NCBI GenBank assembly: GCA_010405405.1
Contig: MU004237.1
Location: 1,127,345 to 1,191,344, forward strand
Length of the DNA: 64,000 nucleotides
DNA from: Microthyrium microscopicum
Taxonomy: Eukaryota; Ascomycota; Dothideomycetes; Microthyriales; Microthyriaceae
Reading direction: 5' to 3'
The notes beneath the pieces were generated by a model. It was not told the origin of the DNA. It saw nothing but the letters and a program-made list of their open reading frames with translations, and searched no databases. Shown in pieces: positions 46,696 through 59,607 of this stretch (position 1 is its first letter; each line of letters begins with the position of its first letter). A program made the position numbers and the translations under genes.

Positions 46696-48962
46696 ATGAT
46701 CTCACAAGCAGCACGACTTGTCTATCGAAATTTCGATAGCCATCACGAAATACACGAGAGACCTAGAAGGTCGGCGTCGGGCTCAACCACCCATCCACCC
46801 AATTGCCCTACAAACACTGTTCATCACATTGTTTACATGAACATTGCTCAGACAGTTTTGGCCAGCCTGTTCAAAACACTTGTAATACCAGAATATGGCC
46901 GGCTATAAGATGGACGAAACTGTTTGTTAGGTGTTTGTGATTTGATAGATAACGCGTGGTGGGTGGATTGGCCACGAACTTCCGTCAGTAAGAAACATAA
47001 GAAGCTTATCTTTTTCTGCTCATCGTAATTTGACGTGGGTTGTCGGGTATGAAAATATTTTGTTGTGTTTACAGAGGTTAGTGTTCGGATTAATTGGCCA
47101 ATTGTGCTCGTGGAGAAGGGGTGTGTGGTGATTCAGCTGGTGGATGTATGATATCGTTGTTTCTGGAACATTGTGGGAATAACAACCTGAGGAACTTTTT
47201 ACATGGAGATGGGATTTCTGATTTCCATTTCCTAAATAATTGTTTAGCATTTGCTCGTGGGAAGAATGTATATCTGGACAGTTTGCTGGGCTGGCCGAAC
47301 GGTTCTTATCGTTGCTCATATCGAAACAACGTCCGCCATCGGAAAGCACTGGACACAGTTTCGTTCCCAAGATATCACTATTCGATTGTTAGCAAGTCGC
47401 AATTTAGCTCTAGTTGACATCAGTGGAGGCTTTCATAAACATGACGAGAAGTGTATGGATGGTGATAATTGTCCCTGGCCTACACTCCACGAACACATCC
47501 ATCTCTTTATGTGTGATACGACATGCCAAGGCATTGTCAGAACAAAATTGAAATCTGCAGCAGAAAATATATGTGAAAATGCAGTGTCGAGATGTTGTAC
47601 CTAGTAAAGGATTATTGCATGGCGGTCAAGGTAGTTTTGCTCCGATATGAGGGCACAAGGAGCCAATAGTTTCTCTTAGACTGCATCTGTGTCGTACTGA
47701 AAGATGTGAGAAACAGGTTGACGTCGCACAGAAACCGGTGGTACGATACTGGCATTGTGACCTGTCTCAAAGGCAGATTGGCGCCGTGGATGGATCTTGG
47801 TGTATGACCAGCGCCATCGAGGCTAGAGTGATGAAATGGACAGCAGACAGCTGGCCTGAAGATGGAGATCCAGAAGTCACTTGGGTCACAAGAGAAATAT
47901 ATACGGTACAGAACACATGTTTGACAGATTGAGGCGCTGGTGCAACACGTGGGATATATTTGCATTTTGCATGTGGATAGTTCGTGGAGAGTGACAGTCG
48001 TCCTGTTCAATGGGTGAATTCGACGCGCGCAAGGGGTGGAATGTTTGGCAGCAGGCAGTGGCCACACAGCATTTTGAGGTTTACAGGCCAGGAACAGGCT
48101 CAGGGACAAGGAACGCGTGCTTGGTCGTTGTTGCAGCGCGCCAGAATGGGTCATACAGAGGTACAGACTGGAGTACCTACAATATTCTTATAACTTCTCC
48201 CCCTCCATTCTCTAACACACCCTTATCAATCGTATGAACTTAACGATCTTCACTGCCATCAGCGCCCTTCTTTAACCATTTCACCATTTCATCCCTCCCC
48301 TAATCCACGCATTTAATTGCCCGCAATTGCTGAGCCGCTGTCTTCCACCCCTGCCAGCTTGGACTTGTTCACCAATCAATACCAACCGTTAACCAGATTG
48401 GAGTCAGCCCCTTAACTATCGTGGCGCTTTGCAACCAACCAAGTCGTCTTACTCCACAACGCTTGCCTCATCAGGCGGTACGCTTGTGGGATCCATCTGC
48501 AACTACTGCCAGGAACAGGCGTAGCCAACGCTGTTGACGAACAACTCCGAACCTGCCGACTCGTTCCTTTTTGACTGTTTGGCCAATCGTATTCCAGTCG
48601 CATAACTTGGACGACAAACATTATTTGGCCTTGCAGCTCGAGAAGCTTCATCATCTGCCCCAGAAGATTTAATAACTTTTACACTTCGGCGAACCACAAA
48701 ACCTGGCCATATCGCTCTTCTATTTCCCCATAAAGTTTGCTGCTTATCTACGCAACCTCTGGCCAGTGTTGCTTTGTCCCATTCCTGGATCGCGCGCATA
48801 CCGTACCTTGCAGCCTTGCTGTCGCTCTATCTCCAATCGTCCGCCACACCCTCTCAACGGGCGCTATACGCGCCTTGACAGCCATTTGCTACCGTTTTTG
48901 GATTTATCATGGGCCTTTTTCTTTTGCACAGACACGGCTCTAGCCCCTAATTGTCGCCAGCC

Positions 48963-51900
48963 ATGCCAACTCCTTCTGAAGATCCAAACTTCTTCACTGG
49001 GCCCGAGAGCACACGGCCCTTTCGGTTAGGAACTCCATCACGGCCCGTACGTCGTCCATCAAAACCTCCGGGCATCTATCCTCCCTCCTTTTCAAATTTC
49101 AATGGCAACATCGCCGCCATAAGACCTCAAACCGCAAGTCCGGCAACCAATTCACCTATCAAAAGGAAACCTTTACCTCCAGGCTCTGCTGGTCACATAC
49201 CTACAAAATCCAGAGCAAGCTCACAATCGAGTGCTCCTCTACGCTCGAGTGGAAGCTCTGCTCTATATCCTCCACGATCGAGCTCGTTAGCGAGTCCTAT
49301 TACGCCGAAGAGCAGAAGTTTTACTCTTTCAACTCCAAGTGTTGGAGCTTTGGATATTGAGTTTGTGGTCAGGGATCTTGATCAGTCAGCCAACTCCTAT
49401 CAGACTTCATATAAATGAGACACGAACTGACCAGCATTTTATAGATTTCCACATGGCCTTACTCCAGCATCTTTGAACTTTCCTCCTACTGATCCGAAAC
49501 CTCATCCTGAGACTATTGTCTCTCCTCTACGAACGAAGCCACGAAATAATATAATACTCAATAGTAATAGCAAAGCCTCGCGTAATGATTTACCGAGCAA
49601 TTCAACTAAACAATCATTACCACAACCACCAAGGAAGGAGAACAATCCCTTGATTCGAAAACCTGTACGCAACATGGCGGCATCGCCTCCACGGCAGAAT
49701 GTCCCTCTCAGAATTGATCTCACTGGGACAGACGGCTCACCTCAGAAAATGCTACCGCAGCCGCGTTCGCCTGGCGTTGCATTGCAAAATTTCTTTGGTG
49801 GCTGGAAATCAAAGAGTGACGATGAACTAAGTCCGGCGTCCTCTCCTGGGATATCGCCTGGCTTTCACCCAGACCATCTCCGATCTACAAAAACATTTCC
49901 CTCCAGCCTGGACATACCACGAGCAAATGCATCTGCGTTGGGAATATTTGGTGGCCCAGAATTGCCTACACCCCCAGCGTCGAGTTCACATGTAGCAGCG
50001 TTGGAATCAGAACTAGTGTCAATCACTCAAGAGGTGGCCAAATCACTGGGTAGAGAAATCGAAATAGAAGATGAATTGGAGCGATTAAAAGGCATTGAAG
50101 AAGAAGTCGAACATCTACGGAAACTCGTGCCGAACCAAGATCTCATGGATTCACCAAGGAGGACGAGTGACTACTTTTCGGATTCTGGAGCTAGCAGTTC
50201 AAGATATGGCGACTCGGATTTCAAGGTGGGAGACATTGGGAAAATAAAACGGCAAACTGAGCGACAAGTCTCCCAGATGCGACTAGAAATGGCTGAAAAG
50301 ATGGCCGAAGTCCATAAGCAAAAACGCCTCGCCGAAGACCGTGTTCAGCTTTTAGAACGAGATTTTCGCATACAGAGTCGCGCCCCATCACCGGGCTTCA
50401 GCAGCGATCAGGTTCGTCAACTGGAGCAACAACTTGACGATGTCAAACGGAAATTTACAGAGGAAAAAGCATCCAACGACAATATGCAAGAGCTAATTGC
50501 GGGCATGACTCATGAGATTGAGCAATATCGCACGGAACGAGACAACTTTAGAGATGAGGTCATTCCTGAACTCAAGTCTAAGGTTGCTAGCCTGGAATTG
50601 TTTGTATCAGAAGGTCAAATGTACTCGCCCTTGGGTGCTGGACCTGCGGATCACTTCCCCGAAGAAGGTCTGGCATCGCTAGCTTCAACCCAGGCTGGAC
50701 TGTCAAGATCGAGATCTGTTGCGAATAAGAGACCGGGTACTACTAGAATGAGATCCAACTCTGGCAACAGCGGTGGACAACGATCACGAGCTGGATCTAT
50801 CAAGGATTATTCAATGGATTCGAGGGAACAATTGATGGAAAAAGTCCGAGACATGGAAGCTCAACGCGAAGCACTTCACAAAGCACTCAAGAGTCTTCTG
50901 GAGCGACACAGATGGCAAGAAAAACAGTACTCAAAACGACTGCATCTACTAGAGAAAGAGCGGGATAAAGTGGCAGACATGACTCCTCGGCGCTCAGCGT
51001 TCCATAGAGAAGTCAAAACCCTCCAAGACGAGATCCACGTGCTCCGCAAACGAGCCGACGAGGCACTGGATCAGAAATGGCGCTGCGAAGAAGGCCTCGG
51101 CGGCCTGAAAAAGGACCTAGATCGTGCTCGCTCTGAGACCGGTTCACTGCGACAGCTCCTTCAACAGCACGACATTGCAGTCCCCTCCTCTTCTCCCCAA
51201 ATTGAGGGCGAAGAAGCCCTCAACAAGGCCTACAAAGAGCTTCGCACCACGCACGCCCTTTCCATGGTTCACATCATGTCCCCTCGCCTCGGACCCAGCG
51301 AAGATTCCGACAATGTACTCGCTCTTCTGAAAAAGAGCATATCCGACGCTGAAGCGGAGCGCGATGCCGCGCAGAATCAGGCAGAAAAATATCGCGACGA
51401 GGCCCGCCAATTCCAACACTCTGAACTCCTTCATCTCAGCAAACAACAAAGCCTCTCCACAAACCTCTACCAGTCTGCGGAACGCATGGATGAGCTCGCG
51501 GACCAAGTGCGCCTTCAAATCGCTGCAAACTCAAAGCTTCGCAACCGCTTAGCCGAAGCTGTCGAGCGTGGTGAACGCGAACAAAGCTCCTCTGCATCAC
51601 GCATTGCTGAGCTGCAAGGAAGACTACGCGGCCTTGAAGATAATCTCGTGCTTGCACAACAAGCTTCCGACGATGCCATGTCCGGCCACGAAGAAGACTC
51701 GAAACGCCTCGAAGAATCCCGTCGATCACAACTACACCGCACTCTCTCCAAAAAGTCCAACGGCTTACGCAGCCACGCTTCATCACCTCATCTCGCACCT
51801 GCCCTCAACTCACCTACTCTGTTTGCCGTAAAAAGCCCGCGCCTCGACGTGACGTCTTCCGGCCCAGGTTTGAACTTTGGCGAAGCCAGTGGCGCACAAG

Positions 51901-52109
51901 AACTGCAAGCACGCGTGCAAGAGCTTGAGAGTGCGCTAGTCGAAGCGGATCGTGAGATGCGTGAAGTCGTCGGGCGCATGAACATGGCGCAGATGGAAGT
52001 TGCCGATCTACAGGGCGAGCGTGACAATGCTACTATGCAATCAAGAAGATTGCAAAATGAGATTGTAATGGAGCGAGAAAAGGTGCAAGCGCTTATGGCC
52101 AAAGCCTAA
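48963..52109 (+). CDS. Coiled-coil protein with up-regulated-during-septation domain
   Basis: Two exons (48963-49384 and 49445-52109) encode 1028 residues; the junction reads VVRDLDQFPHGLTPASLNFP. The first about 330 residues are disordered, rich in Ser, Pro and basic residues. Long coiled coils start near residue 335. A segment near 595-650 (REQLMEKVRDMEAQREALHK followed by ALKSLLERHR and a charged helix) matches what I remember of the UDS domain found in fungal proteins related to septation and polarity. Coiled coil continues, with one disordered break (about 900-945), to the C-terminus. No enzymatic motif is present. A structural or scaffold role at septa or the spindle pole is inferred from the domain and architecture. 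Confidence 0.8.
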
Positions 52110-54778
52110 ACCTCTGAGCATACAGACGAAGCGCCCACCAAGACGAGATTCCAAAGACAGCGATATATGCAGTTTTCACTCAGCCACCTGCCTTGTCTGA
52201 GAGGTCCTCTCAGCGTTGTCAGATCACAGACACGTACTCCCATATTCCTACCCTTTCCTTTTGCCGCATTTGCCGAACCAATTCTTGCTGGATCAATCGT
52301 CCAGCCTTGTTATTGGTGTGTAACAATATCAGGAGACCACTATGGTGTTTCCAAGTCGTTTTTGGATTAACTCGAGACGCAAGTTTGGAGTTTTTGGGAG
52401 CTATGCTCCCGTTGGTTTGTCCCAAGATGGGAACTGAAATGATAATGTATGCATAAATTGTTGTATTATTAGTTTGCATCTGGAGGATTGAAAGCGAATT
52501 TCAAATTCGGAGAATGAAAGACACTTTCATTATACATTTTGAGATTTTGTGTTGCTGTGATTGACGGTTCGGTTACAAATGATATAGCGTTCAAGTCCAA
52601 GAATTAGCTATGCTATTCGCTCTTCCGTATGATATACGCTGGTGAATTAATGTAGACATGGCTCAGGCACGCGGGATTAACCTGATTGACTTTCCAGAAC
52701 TGATATTGTCTCTGATGTATGTCTGTCTCAATCGCTGCAGTCCGAAGCTTTGCTGGATGCCTCGAGATCAAGTTTAGAGATCTGCTACGTGCCCGAGAAA
52801 CTGCTTGCATCAAACTTTATCACTGCACTCTGACAGACCTATGTCTCGATAGAAGTGATCTATTCCACTTACATTTACATTTCAACCTTTGAGTGCATAT
52901 ATCTAAACATAAAAAGAAAAGTACACTATACATAAGTACAAAACACCAAATCTTCTCCTTTCAGCCACCACAAACCCAGTCATTGAGATAATCGAGAGAC
53001 ACAAAGTAATATAGACGGATAGGCGTCAAGATCATTGAATATAAAAATAACGCTATTTATACAAGCAATGGCAGCGCCTTGGTCAAGGACCGAAGGCTGC
53101 AGCAAACTGACGCGGAATTCGCCAAAACTGTCCGTTCCTGATGTGGAAATCTATGATCTTGGTGGATTGCAACCGACTGACTAGCTGTGGCGGCGTGAAT
53201 GATTTTTATACTTGATGTTCGACTTCGGTGGTCAACTTCTTTTTTGGAGGGCTGTTATACGAAGTTCTCGGAGGTTTGATAAAAGGGGAGTTTCTTTAAG
53301 AGTATTAGGTAGAGGAGCGATGTATGGTGTATGACTTTTCACTTTACCAAAAGAGACGGAAAGGATGTTATATAGACGAAAAGCTGAAATTTTCAATCAT
53401 GGCCACCATAAAATTCAGTCATTGAGATGAAATTGAGCCGACCAAATTGTCGTGTGCTTTCATTACTAGTTCGGAAATGAATAACAATGTTATTTACCAG
53501 CTAGCCAATGGCAGCGCCTTGGACCCTTCAGCATTTGAAGCGGAAGACGAAGCAGCAGCAAACTGAGTCCGGGATTTGCCAGGTGTGTGTCCTGACGAGG
53601 AACTTGACGCAATGATCATGATGCTTGATGTTCGATCCCGGTGGCCAACATAAACTTCTTTTTTGGTCATTTCTAACGCTTATATCTTATTGATTCAAAC
53701 GAGAGGTGACATTGTTTGGATTATTTTTGGATGTTGTATGGTTAAGATAATGCGCAGTGTATGATGTATGATTATGTATGGTGTGGTCGTCACTAGGGAT
53801 ACGTTGTAGGACTACACAAACGAAAAGTTGAATTCTGTGGATTACTATCACATTAAACTCATGGCTCGAGATGTCCGCTTGCGCGGTTCTACTTATTGTG
53901 GCAAGAATTCGCCAGTGACAATAGGGATAAATGGTGCTTCTCAGTTGTCACTCTCAAGTCTTTAGATTCTGGTACGCGGCAGAAATCCATCTTTACTGAA
54001 ACCTCGATGTTCGGTTGCGGTGGTTTACAAAAGACTTTTTGGTTAGCTGGAAGAGTAAAAAGTGCGTACTCCCTTCAAAAGTCCAAATAAAGTCATCTAA
54101 CACTTTTTGGCGCCTGGTGTTATGCTAATGGATATTGCATCGTTCTGTAACTGCAAGGCAGCACCGGCTGTAGCATATATACGGTCAAGGGGAGATTATG
54201 TCTAGATCCCACCATTATTCCAGTCGTTGAGGATAAGCAAAATGCACGACCACGCTACGACAATCTCGGTGTTGTGACGCCGGGACTAAACGTTATCTAT
54301 CATCCAATGATTTGTCGGGAATGTGTTCTCGGCAAATAAAAGCTGGGGCAGGAGTTTGCCAGACACACATCACCGGGCCTGATGTTCAATTCCGGTGGAC
54401 CTCAATTTTTTGATGTCTCAATAGTGAGAAGAAAGCTAGCTACAGAGATTGCACTCGCTGAGAAGTTCAAATTTCAGTTTTTTTGGCGCTCATATATCTG
54501 GTGACAAACCTCAACCTGTTATCTCAGTCCGATTGATCTCATTGTCGCTCAACCAGGGCCCTCAGAAAATTGGAAAGAGTCAACTTATTTGGGAAGTTAT
54601 GATGCATGCAAGGCTGAAGCCTTGCCAAGACTCTGGGATGCTGCAGGGATGCTACACGTGACCCAGTTTTTGCCTGTTACTGAATTTCCAACAACAAGAA
54701 CCTCATCTTCCATCAACATTACAGGGAACCGACCGACATCCTCCATCTACAACACTCTAGTAAAACAAGACAAAAATC
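52110..54778. other. Intergenic region with a diverged repeat array
   Basis: 2.67 kb between two plus-strand genes with no supported gene. Roughly the second half is occupied by four diverged repeat units (52964-54413, listed separately). The 300 bases before the Prp31 start are its presumed promoter. Confidence 0.55.
52964..54413. repeat. Four diverged intergenic repeat units of about 360-450 bp
   Basis: Units begin near 52964, 53402, about 53848 and 54208. Three of the four share a leading CCACCA ... CAGTC(A/G)TTGAG block. All share a trailing block, TGATGTTC.. then a CGGTGG core then a T-rich stretch (53211, 53624, 54003 and 54379). Units 1 and 2 also share CAATGGCAGCGCCTTGG (53068 and 53506) and AACTTCTTTTTTGG. 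Similarity falls from units 1-2 to units 3-4. No reading frame is conserved among units. Confidence 0.65.
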
Positions 54779-56404
54779 ATGGCGACTCTTGCGGATGAAC
54801 TCTTGGCTGACTTGATGGGTTCCGACTCAGATGGCGAAGATTATGGCGAGTCTGCAGCGGAGGACAACGACGTTGACGAAGATGCCATGGACGAGGAAGC
54901 TGGACTTGAGGTCCCGGAGCCAGACACGGAAATTTATGATGAAAGCATAGAACGCGAATTCGCATCACTAATAACAGCGCTTAAACCAGTCAAGGGCTCG
55001 GCGCATTTGGCGCAATGCCTTTCAGATCTACTCAAATCATCGGAGCAAAATCTTCTACAACGCGCCAACGCACTATCATCCGCCATAGACGATGAGGTTG
55101 TCGCATTTCACAAGACTATCCGAGATCACTACTCAGTACGATTCCCGGAACTGGAAAGTCTGGTGCAAAATCCTATGCAATATGTTAAATCAGTTGGAAT
55201 TGTGGCAAATGGGCCGATGGACCAAATCAACCAGGCTGGACTTAGAGAGTTTCTAGACGGATCCCTCGTAATGGCTATCCGATTAGAGGCTACAAGAACA
55301 TCAGGACGCGAGATGACAGAAACCGAAACCGAAAATGTCGTCAAGCTAGTCGACATGGCTCAACATTTAGACGAAGCTAAGCGCTTTCTGACAGACTACG
55401 TCCAATCCCGAATAAATCAAATTGCGCCAAATCTCACAGTTCTTCTTGGGCCGGAAACAGCTGCACAACTGGTCAGTAGTGCTGGCGGGTTGACAGCTCT
55501 TGCCAAGGTGCCTGCATGCAATATCCCAGCCATGGGCTCAAAACAACAAGCACATGGTTTAGCTACCAACACGAGAGTCCGGAGACAAGGCCACCTTTAT
55601 CACAGCCCGATGGTCCAGGGCGTACCCCCGGACCAGCGTAATCAAGCTATGCGAATTATATCTGCAAAGTTGGCACTTGCAACACGTTGCGATGTTGTTC
55701 GATCCACTCCGGATGGCTCAACAGGCGAACGTTTTAAACAAGAATGCGAGGAGCGTATCGAAAAGCTCGCCATCAAAGCACCAAATGCCAACACTCGCGC
55801 CTTGCCAGCGCCAGATGACAAGCCTTCACGTAAACGTGGAGGTCGACGCGCCCGCAAGGCCAAGGAAGCGTATGCTATGACTGATCTACGCAAGGCTCAA
55901 AACCGCATGGCATTTGGCAAAGAAGAAGCCGAAGTAGGTTTTGGCGATGATGTTCAAGGAATGGGTATGATTGGACAATCCAACGACGGACGCATCCGCG
56001 CCATGGGCATTGACCAGCGTACCAAAGCCAAGCTCAGCAAGAAGAATCCTGGCTGGGGAACAGAAACACAGACAAGCGGCCTTGCCTCATCACTCAAGAC
56101 ATCTGCCGGCATTGCAACATCACTTCAAGGACATGGGTTGCGTGCTTCTGGGGTGGGAACGCAGACAGCTGGTACAGCATCGTCCATTTCGTTCACACCG
56201 TTTCAGGGACTGGAGCTGGTCAACCCAAATGCACGGGCGGAGATGGAACGGAAGCGAAAGGCTGACGATGATCGGTGGTTCAAGTCAGGGACGTTTACAC
56301 AAGTTGGCGGGTCCACGCCCAAGGCACCAGAGGCGAAGGTCGATTCTTCCGGATTCAAGGTACCTGCGCTACCTGCTATCAAGCGCATAAAGACTACAAA
56401 GTGA
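54779..56404 (+). CDS. PRP31: Prp31, U4/U6 snRNP splicing factor
   Basis: A single exon encodes 541 residues. An acidic N-terminus (LMGSDSDGEDYGESAAEDND) precedes the NOSIC/Nop core at about 85-330. The Nop signature region is clear: LVSSAGGLTALAKVPACNIPAMGSKQ followed by GHLYHSPMVQGVPPDQRNQA. The Prp31 C-terminal domain (about 335-460) starts with PDDKPSRKRGGRRARKAKEA and contains MAFGKEEAEVGFGDD and GMGMIGQSNDGRIR. Prp31 binds the 15.5K-U4 snRNA complex and bridges U4/U6 to U5 in the tri-snRNP. Length and domain order are normal. Confidence 0.96.
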   Translation: MATLADELLADLMGSDSDGEDYGESAAEDNDVDEDAMDEEAGLEVPEPDTEIYDESIEREFASLITALKPVKGSAHLAQCLSDLLKSSEQNLLQRANALSSAIDDEVVAFHKTIRDHYSVRFPELESLVQNPMQYVKSVGIVANGPMDQINQAGLREFLDGSLVMAIRLEATRTSGREMTETETENVVKLVDMAQHLDEAKRFLTDYVQSRINQIAPNLTVLLGPETAAQLVSSAGGLTALAKVPACNIPAMGSKQQAHGLATNTRVRRQGHLYHSPMVQGVPPDQRNQAMRIISAKLALATRCDVVRSTPDGSTGERFKQECEERIEKLAIKAPNANTRALPAPDDKPSRKRGGRRARKAKEAYAMTDLRKAQNRMAFGKEEAEVGFGDDVQGMGMIGQSNDGRIRAMGIDQRTKAKLSKKNPGWGTETQTSGLASSLKTSAGIATSLQGHGLRASGVGTQTAGTASSISFTPFQGLELVNPNARAEMERKRKADDDRWFKSGTFTQVGGSTPKAPEAKVDSSGFKVPALPAIKRIKTTK

Positions 56405-57477
56405 GGATTTTTGACCGTAATCTGGCGGATGGATTTGTATAATAATGATACCCAAACATTACACCATATGGTTCGAATGCGATTTGCTTTCATTGTCGAC
56501 TACTTCGATGCTCAGCAGTAAGCAATTCTACGTTTTCGATAAGAAAGCCTTCACATGATTAAGCTAGTTCATTCAGCCTTTCTTTATACTATGAAGAACA
56601 GCGTGTTACTGACGGCTTTCTACAGTTATGAGAATAACGAATCCTTTGGAATAGATCACACATCATTCAAGCAGAAGGTGGCTTATCCGGAGATTGAATA
56701 TATAGGCTCAACAAACCTCAAAAGCATACCAATAATTTGTGTAACGATATGTCTCCATCTACTATACTATGCAATTTCGCCCACTCTATAAAAGCTTGAT
56801 TCAAAGAGTTGGGTGAGACCAAGTAAGTGAATCTGATCTCCCGTTTCAGATATTGTTCCACACAAAAAGTGTACTGACCACGATCACAAGCTCCACAAGT
56901 TCACAAGATCAAGCATATTGTACAACGGCACACAACAACATGCTACTCGACATATTCAAAAGCAGGAAATCTGCACCGCCATATGTCCAGATCCACCGGG
57001 TACGAACATATTCCAATTAAAACCCTGGGCATAATTTGGGGTAAATACTTAATCTGCTTTGATCAAAGATACAATGCCCTGCTCTTAACCTGGCTCTTGT
57101 GTTCCTGACACCTTGCCCCAACGGGCAATTCGGTGGACCGGCGCGCACAGTGTAATAACTGCGAAAACAGGCGCATCAGCTGGAATGGTCATTGCTTGCA
57201 CTTTGCGTAGCGCTTTGCGGGCACGAGCATTGGTCACAGGAAGCGGAATAAGTAGGCCAGAGTTCGCACCTGTTAGCGATTGCGTTACTTGTTGGAGGTC
57301 AACTTGTGGGATCGCGTCCCAAACTTACGACAATGCGCTTGTGATATTGTTAGCTCTTTTCTTCTCGTCGTTCATTTATAAGGAGAGCTCTTTGCCGAAG
57401 AGTTCGGAAAATTCTCTTTTTGTCGATCGTTCAAGACAGAGATCTGTGTTTTGCTGTTTGTTGTTTGGCAAATAATT
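56405..57477. other. Intergenic region upstream of the GH47 gene
   Basis: No gene recognised. A small hairpin-forming sequence (TTGCCCCAACGGGCAA) lies near 57113-57128. Open frames are short and unsupported. Confidence 0.5.
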
Positions 57478-59432
57478 ATGGTTTTGTTGCGATATGGTCC
57501 AGTGTTGGCGGTTGTTCTGTTGGCGGGTGTTACGGCGAGTCCTGTAGCTGGTGATACCGCAAGTTCGCAACCGGGCCCGGCGATGGAGTTCAGAGTCAAT
57601 CGTCAACGGGCCGCTGCCGTGAAGGATGCGTTCAAGATTGCTTGGGACGGGTATTACAAGTATGCTTTCCCAAAGGATCAATTGAATCCTCAGACGAATG
57701 ATGGCGCAAACACGAGGTAAGTTGTTTAAATTATCAATAAAGACACTGGGTTGACAATACTTGTAGAAATGGATGGGGCGCAAGTGCAGTCGACGCTCTT
57801 AGTACCGCCATTGTAATGGAAGATAAAGACATTGTAAAGCAGATTATCGATTACGTCCCCAAGATAAACTTCAATCAAACAACCGATTCAGTATCGCTTT
57901 TCGAAACCACAATTCGGTATCTCGGTGGATTATTGGCTGGTTCGTGCCTCCTTATGTATGGAGTAACTGGAACGAGCTGATGACTTTATAGGCTATGATC
58001 TGCTTGAAGGACCTTTCAGTCATCTCTCCTCGGACAAGAATGCGAAAGCTGCTCTACTCAAGCAAGCAAAGAACTTGGCAGACGATCTATCATTCGCTTT
58101 CAATACTCCGACCGGAATCCCTTCGAACACGTTGATACTAGCTGAACAGTCCCTTGGAGGTGATACAACGAATGGTCTGGCCACAATCGGCACTCTTGTT
58201 CTCGAATGGGTGCATCTTTCAGATCTACTCGGAGACAAGAAGTATGGAGCTCTAGCTGAAAAGGCAGAATCATACCTCTTGAAGCCAAAGCCAGGTATAG
58301 GCGAACCTTTCCCTGGTCTTCTTGGAACAAACGTGTACTTGGCGAACGGATCTTTTGCCGATTCTTTCGGTGGATGGGTGGGCGGAGATGACTCGTACTA
58401 CGAGTATTTGATCAAGATGTGGGCATATGACAGCTCCAGATTCGGACTCTATAAGGACCGTTGGATTGCTGCGGCCGATTCAACTATCAAATATCTAGCA
58501 TCTAACCCGAGCTCGAGACCAGATCTAACTTTCCTGGCTGTATACAACGGACAGAAGTTGATATATGAGTCTGAGCATCGTAAGTCAAGCCAAGTACCAT
58601 TTCCAACCTTCACTTCTCTAACAGATCCATAGTCGCATGCTTTGCCGGCGGAAATTTCATTCTCGGCGGTCTAGTCCTCGGCGAGAAGAAATACACCGAC
58701 TTTGGCATAAAGCTCACCACCGCCTGCCACGAAACCTACACCGGCACCGCCACAGGAATCGGCCCAGAAATCTTCGACTGGATCCCATCAACCTGCAAAA
58801 ACACCGGCCCTCAAGCACCACCAACATACGAGCCACCAGCCTACGAACCACCATCCTATGTCAAGCGATCCCCCAAACTCTCAGCCTCACCCGAAGCCTC
58901 CCCCGACGCCTACAACCGCATCGCCAACGACTCCCCACCACCCGCCACCCTAACCGTAGTAACACCACCATCAACCTCCACGCCCCCCTCAACACCACCC
59001 GCCAAACCAGACCCCTGCGCCCTACCCACCCTATACAACGACCAAACGGCATTCTACAACAAAACCGGCTTTTACATAACCGACGCCAACTACGATTTGC
59101 GCCCCGAAGTCGTCGAGTCAATCTACTACGCCTACCGTGTAACCGGCGACCCCAAGTACCAAGAATGGGCCTGGAACGCCTTCCTCGCCATCAACAGCAC
59201 CACGCGCGTTGGCTCAGGATACAGTCAAGTGAAGAACGTGAATGTGAAAGGTGGTGGCGGGTTCACGAATAATCAGGAAAGTTTCTTTTTTGCGGAGTTG
59301 ATGAAGTATTTGTATCTGATACATAGTGAGGATGGCATGTGGCAGGTTAATTATAAGGGGAGGAATGAGTATGTTTATAATACGGAGGCGCATCCGTTTA
59401 AGGTTGCTGGGAAGGCGCTGCCGACTTATTAG
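57478..59432 (+). CDS. Secreted class I alpha-1,2-mannosidase, glycoside hydrolase family 47
   Basis: Four exons (57478-57716, 57767-57939, 57992-58579, 58633-59432) encode 599 residues. A signal peptide ([17 protein letters not shown]) precedes [24 protein letters not shown], the GH47 opening. Barrel motifs follow: [77 protein letters not shown], and the calcium-site TEAHPF near the end. The enzyme trims alpha-1,2-mannose from N-glycans; fungal members act in the secretory pathway or outside the cell. Unusual features are a Pro/Ser/Thr-rich insert at about residues 388-456, with a [11 protein letters not shown] repeat and a Lys-Arg pair, and a base-composition switch near 59215. Confidence 0.94.
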
Positions 59433-59607
59433 AGATGCTGAATACGAGAGAATCTTGAGATCTTTGCGTATTTTATGCGGTGCGTTGTACATGGTGAGAT
59501 GTTGAGTGAGGCTGACGTGCAAAGGGGGTATCATTGGTAATGCATGCTGAAAGCGCTATAAACAGTCTAGTTAAAGCAGATCCTACACCAAACAGGCCCA
59601 GAGAAAG

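Larger units (their letters stand above)
45968..48962. other. 3-kb intergenic region with small duplications
   Basis: Contains a 51-bp tandem duplication (46103-46204) and a short membrane-protein-like frame (46318-46695). Open frames at 47020-48230 lack motifs. The last 700 bases (48240-48960) are pyrimidine-rich on the plus strand and probably form a long promoter and 5' leader for the septation gene. Confidence 0.55.

Noticed and set aside
47020-48154. Several overlapping frames of 107-180 codons on both strands
   Set aside because: Composition is random-like, the frames overlap each other on opposite strands and none shows a family motif.
58637-59272. 211-codon Arg/His-rich plus-strand frame
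   Set aside because: It is the shifted frame of the GH47 last exon, generated by C-rich codons; the GH47 motifs lie in the other frame.
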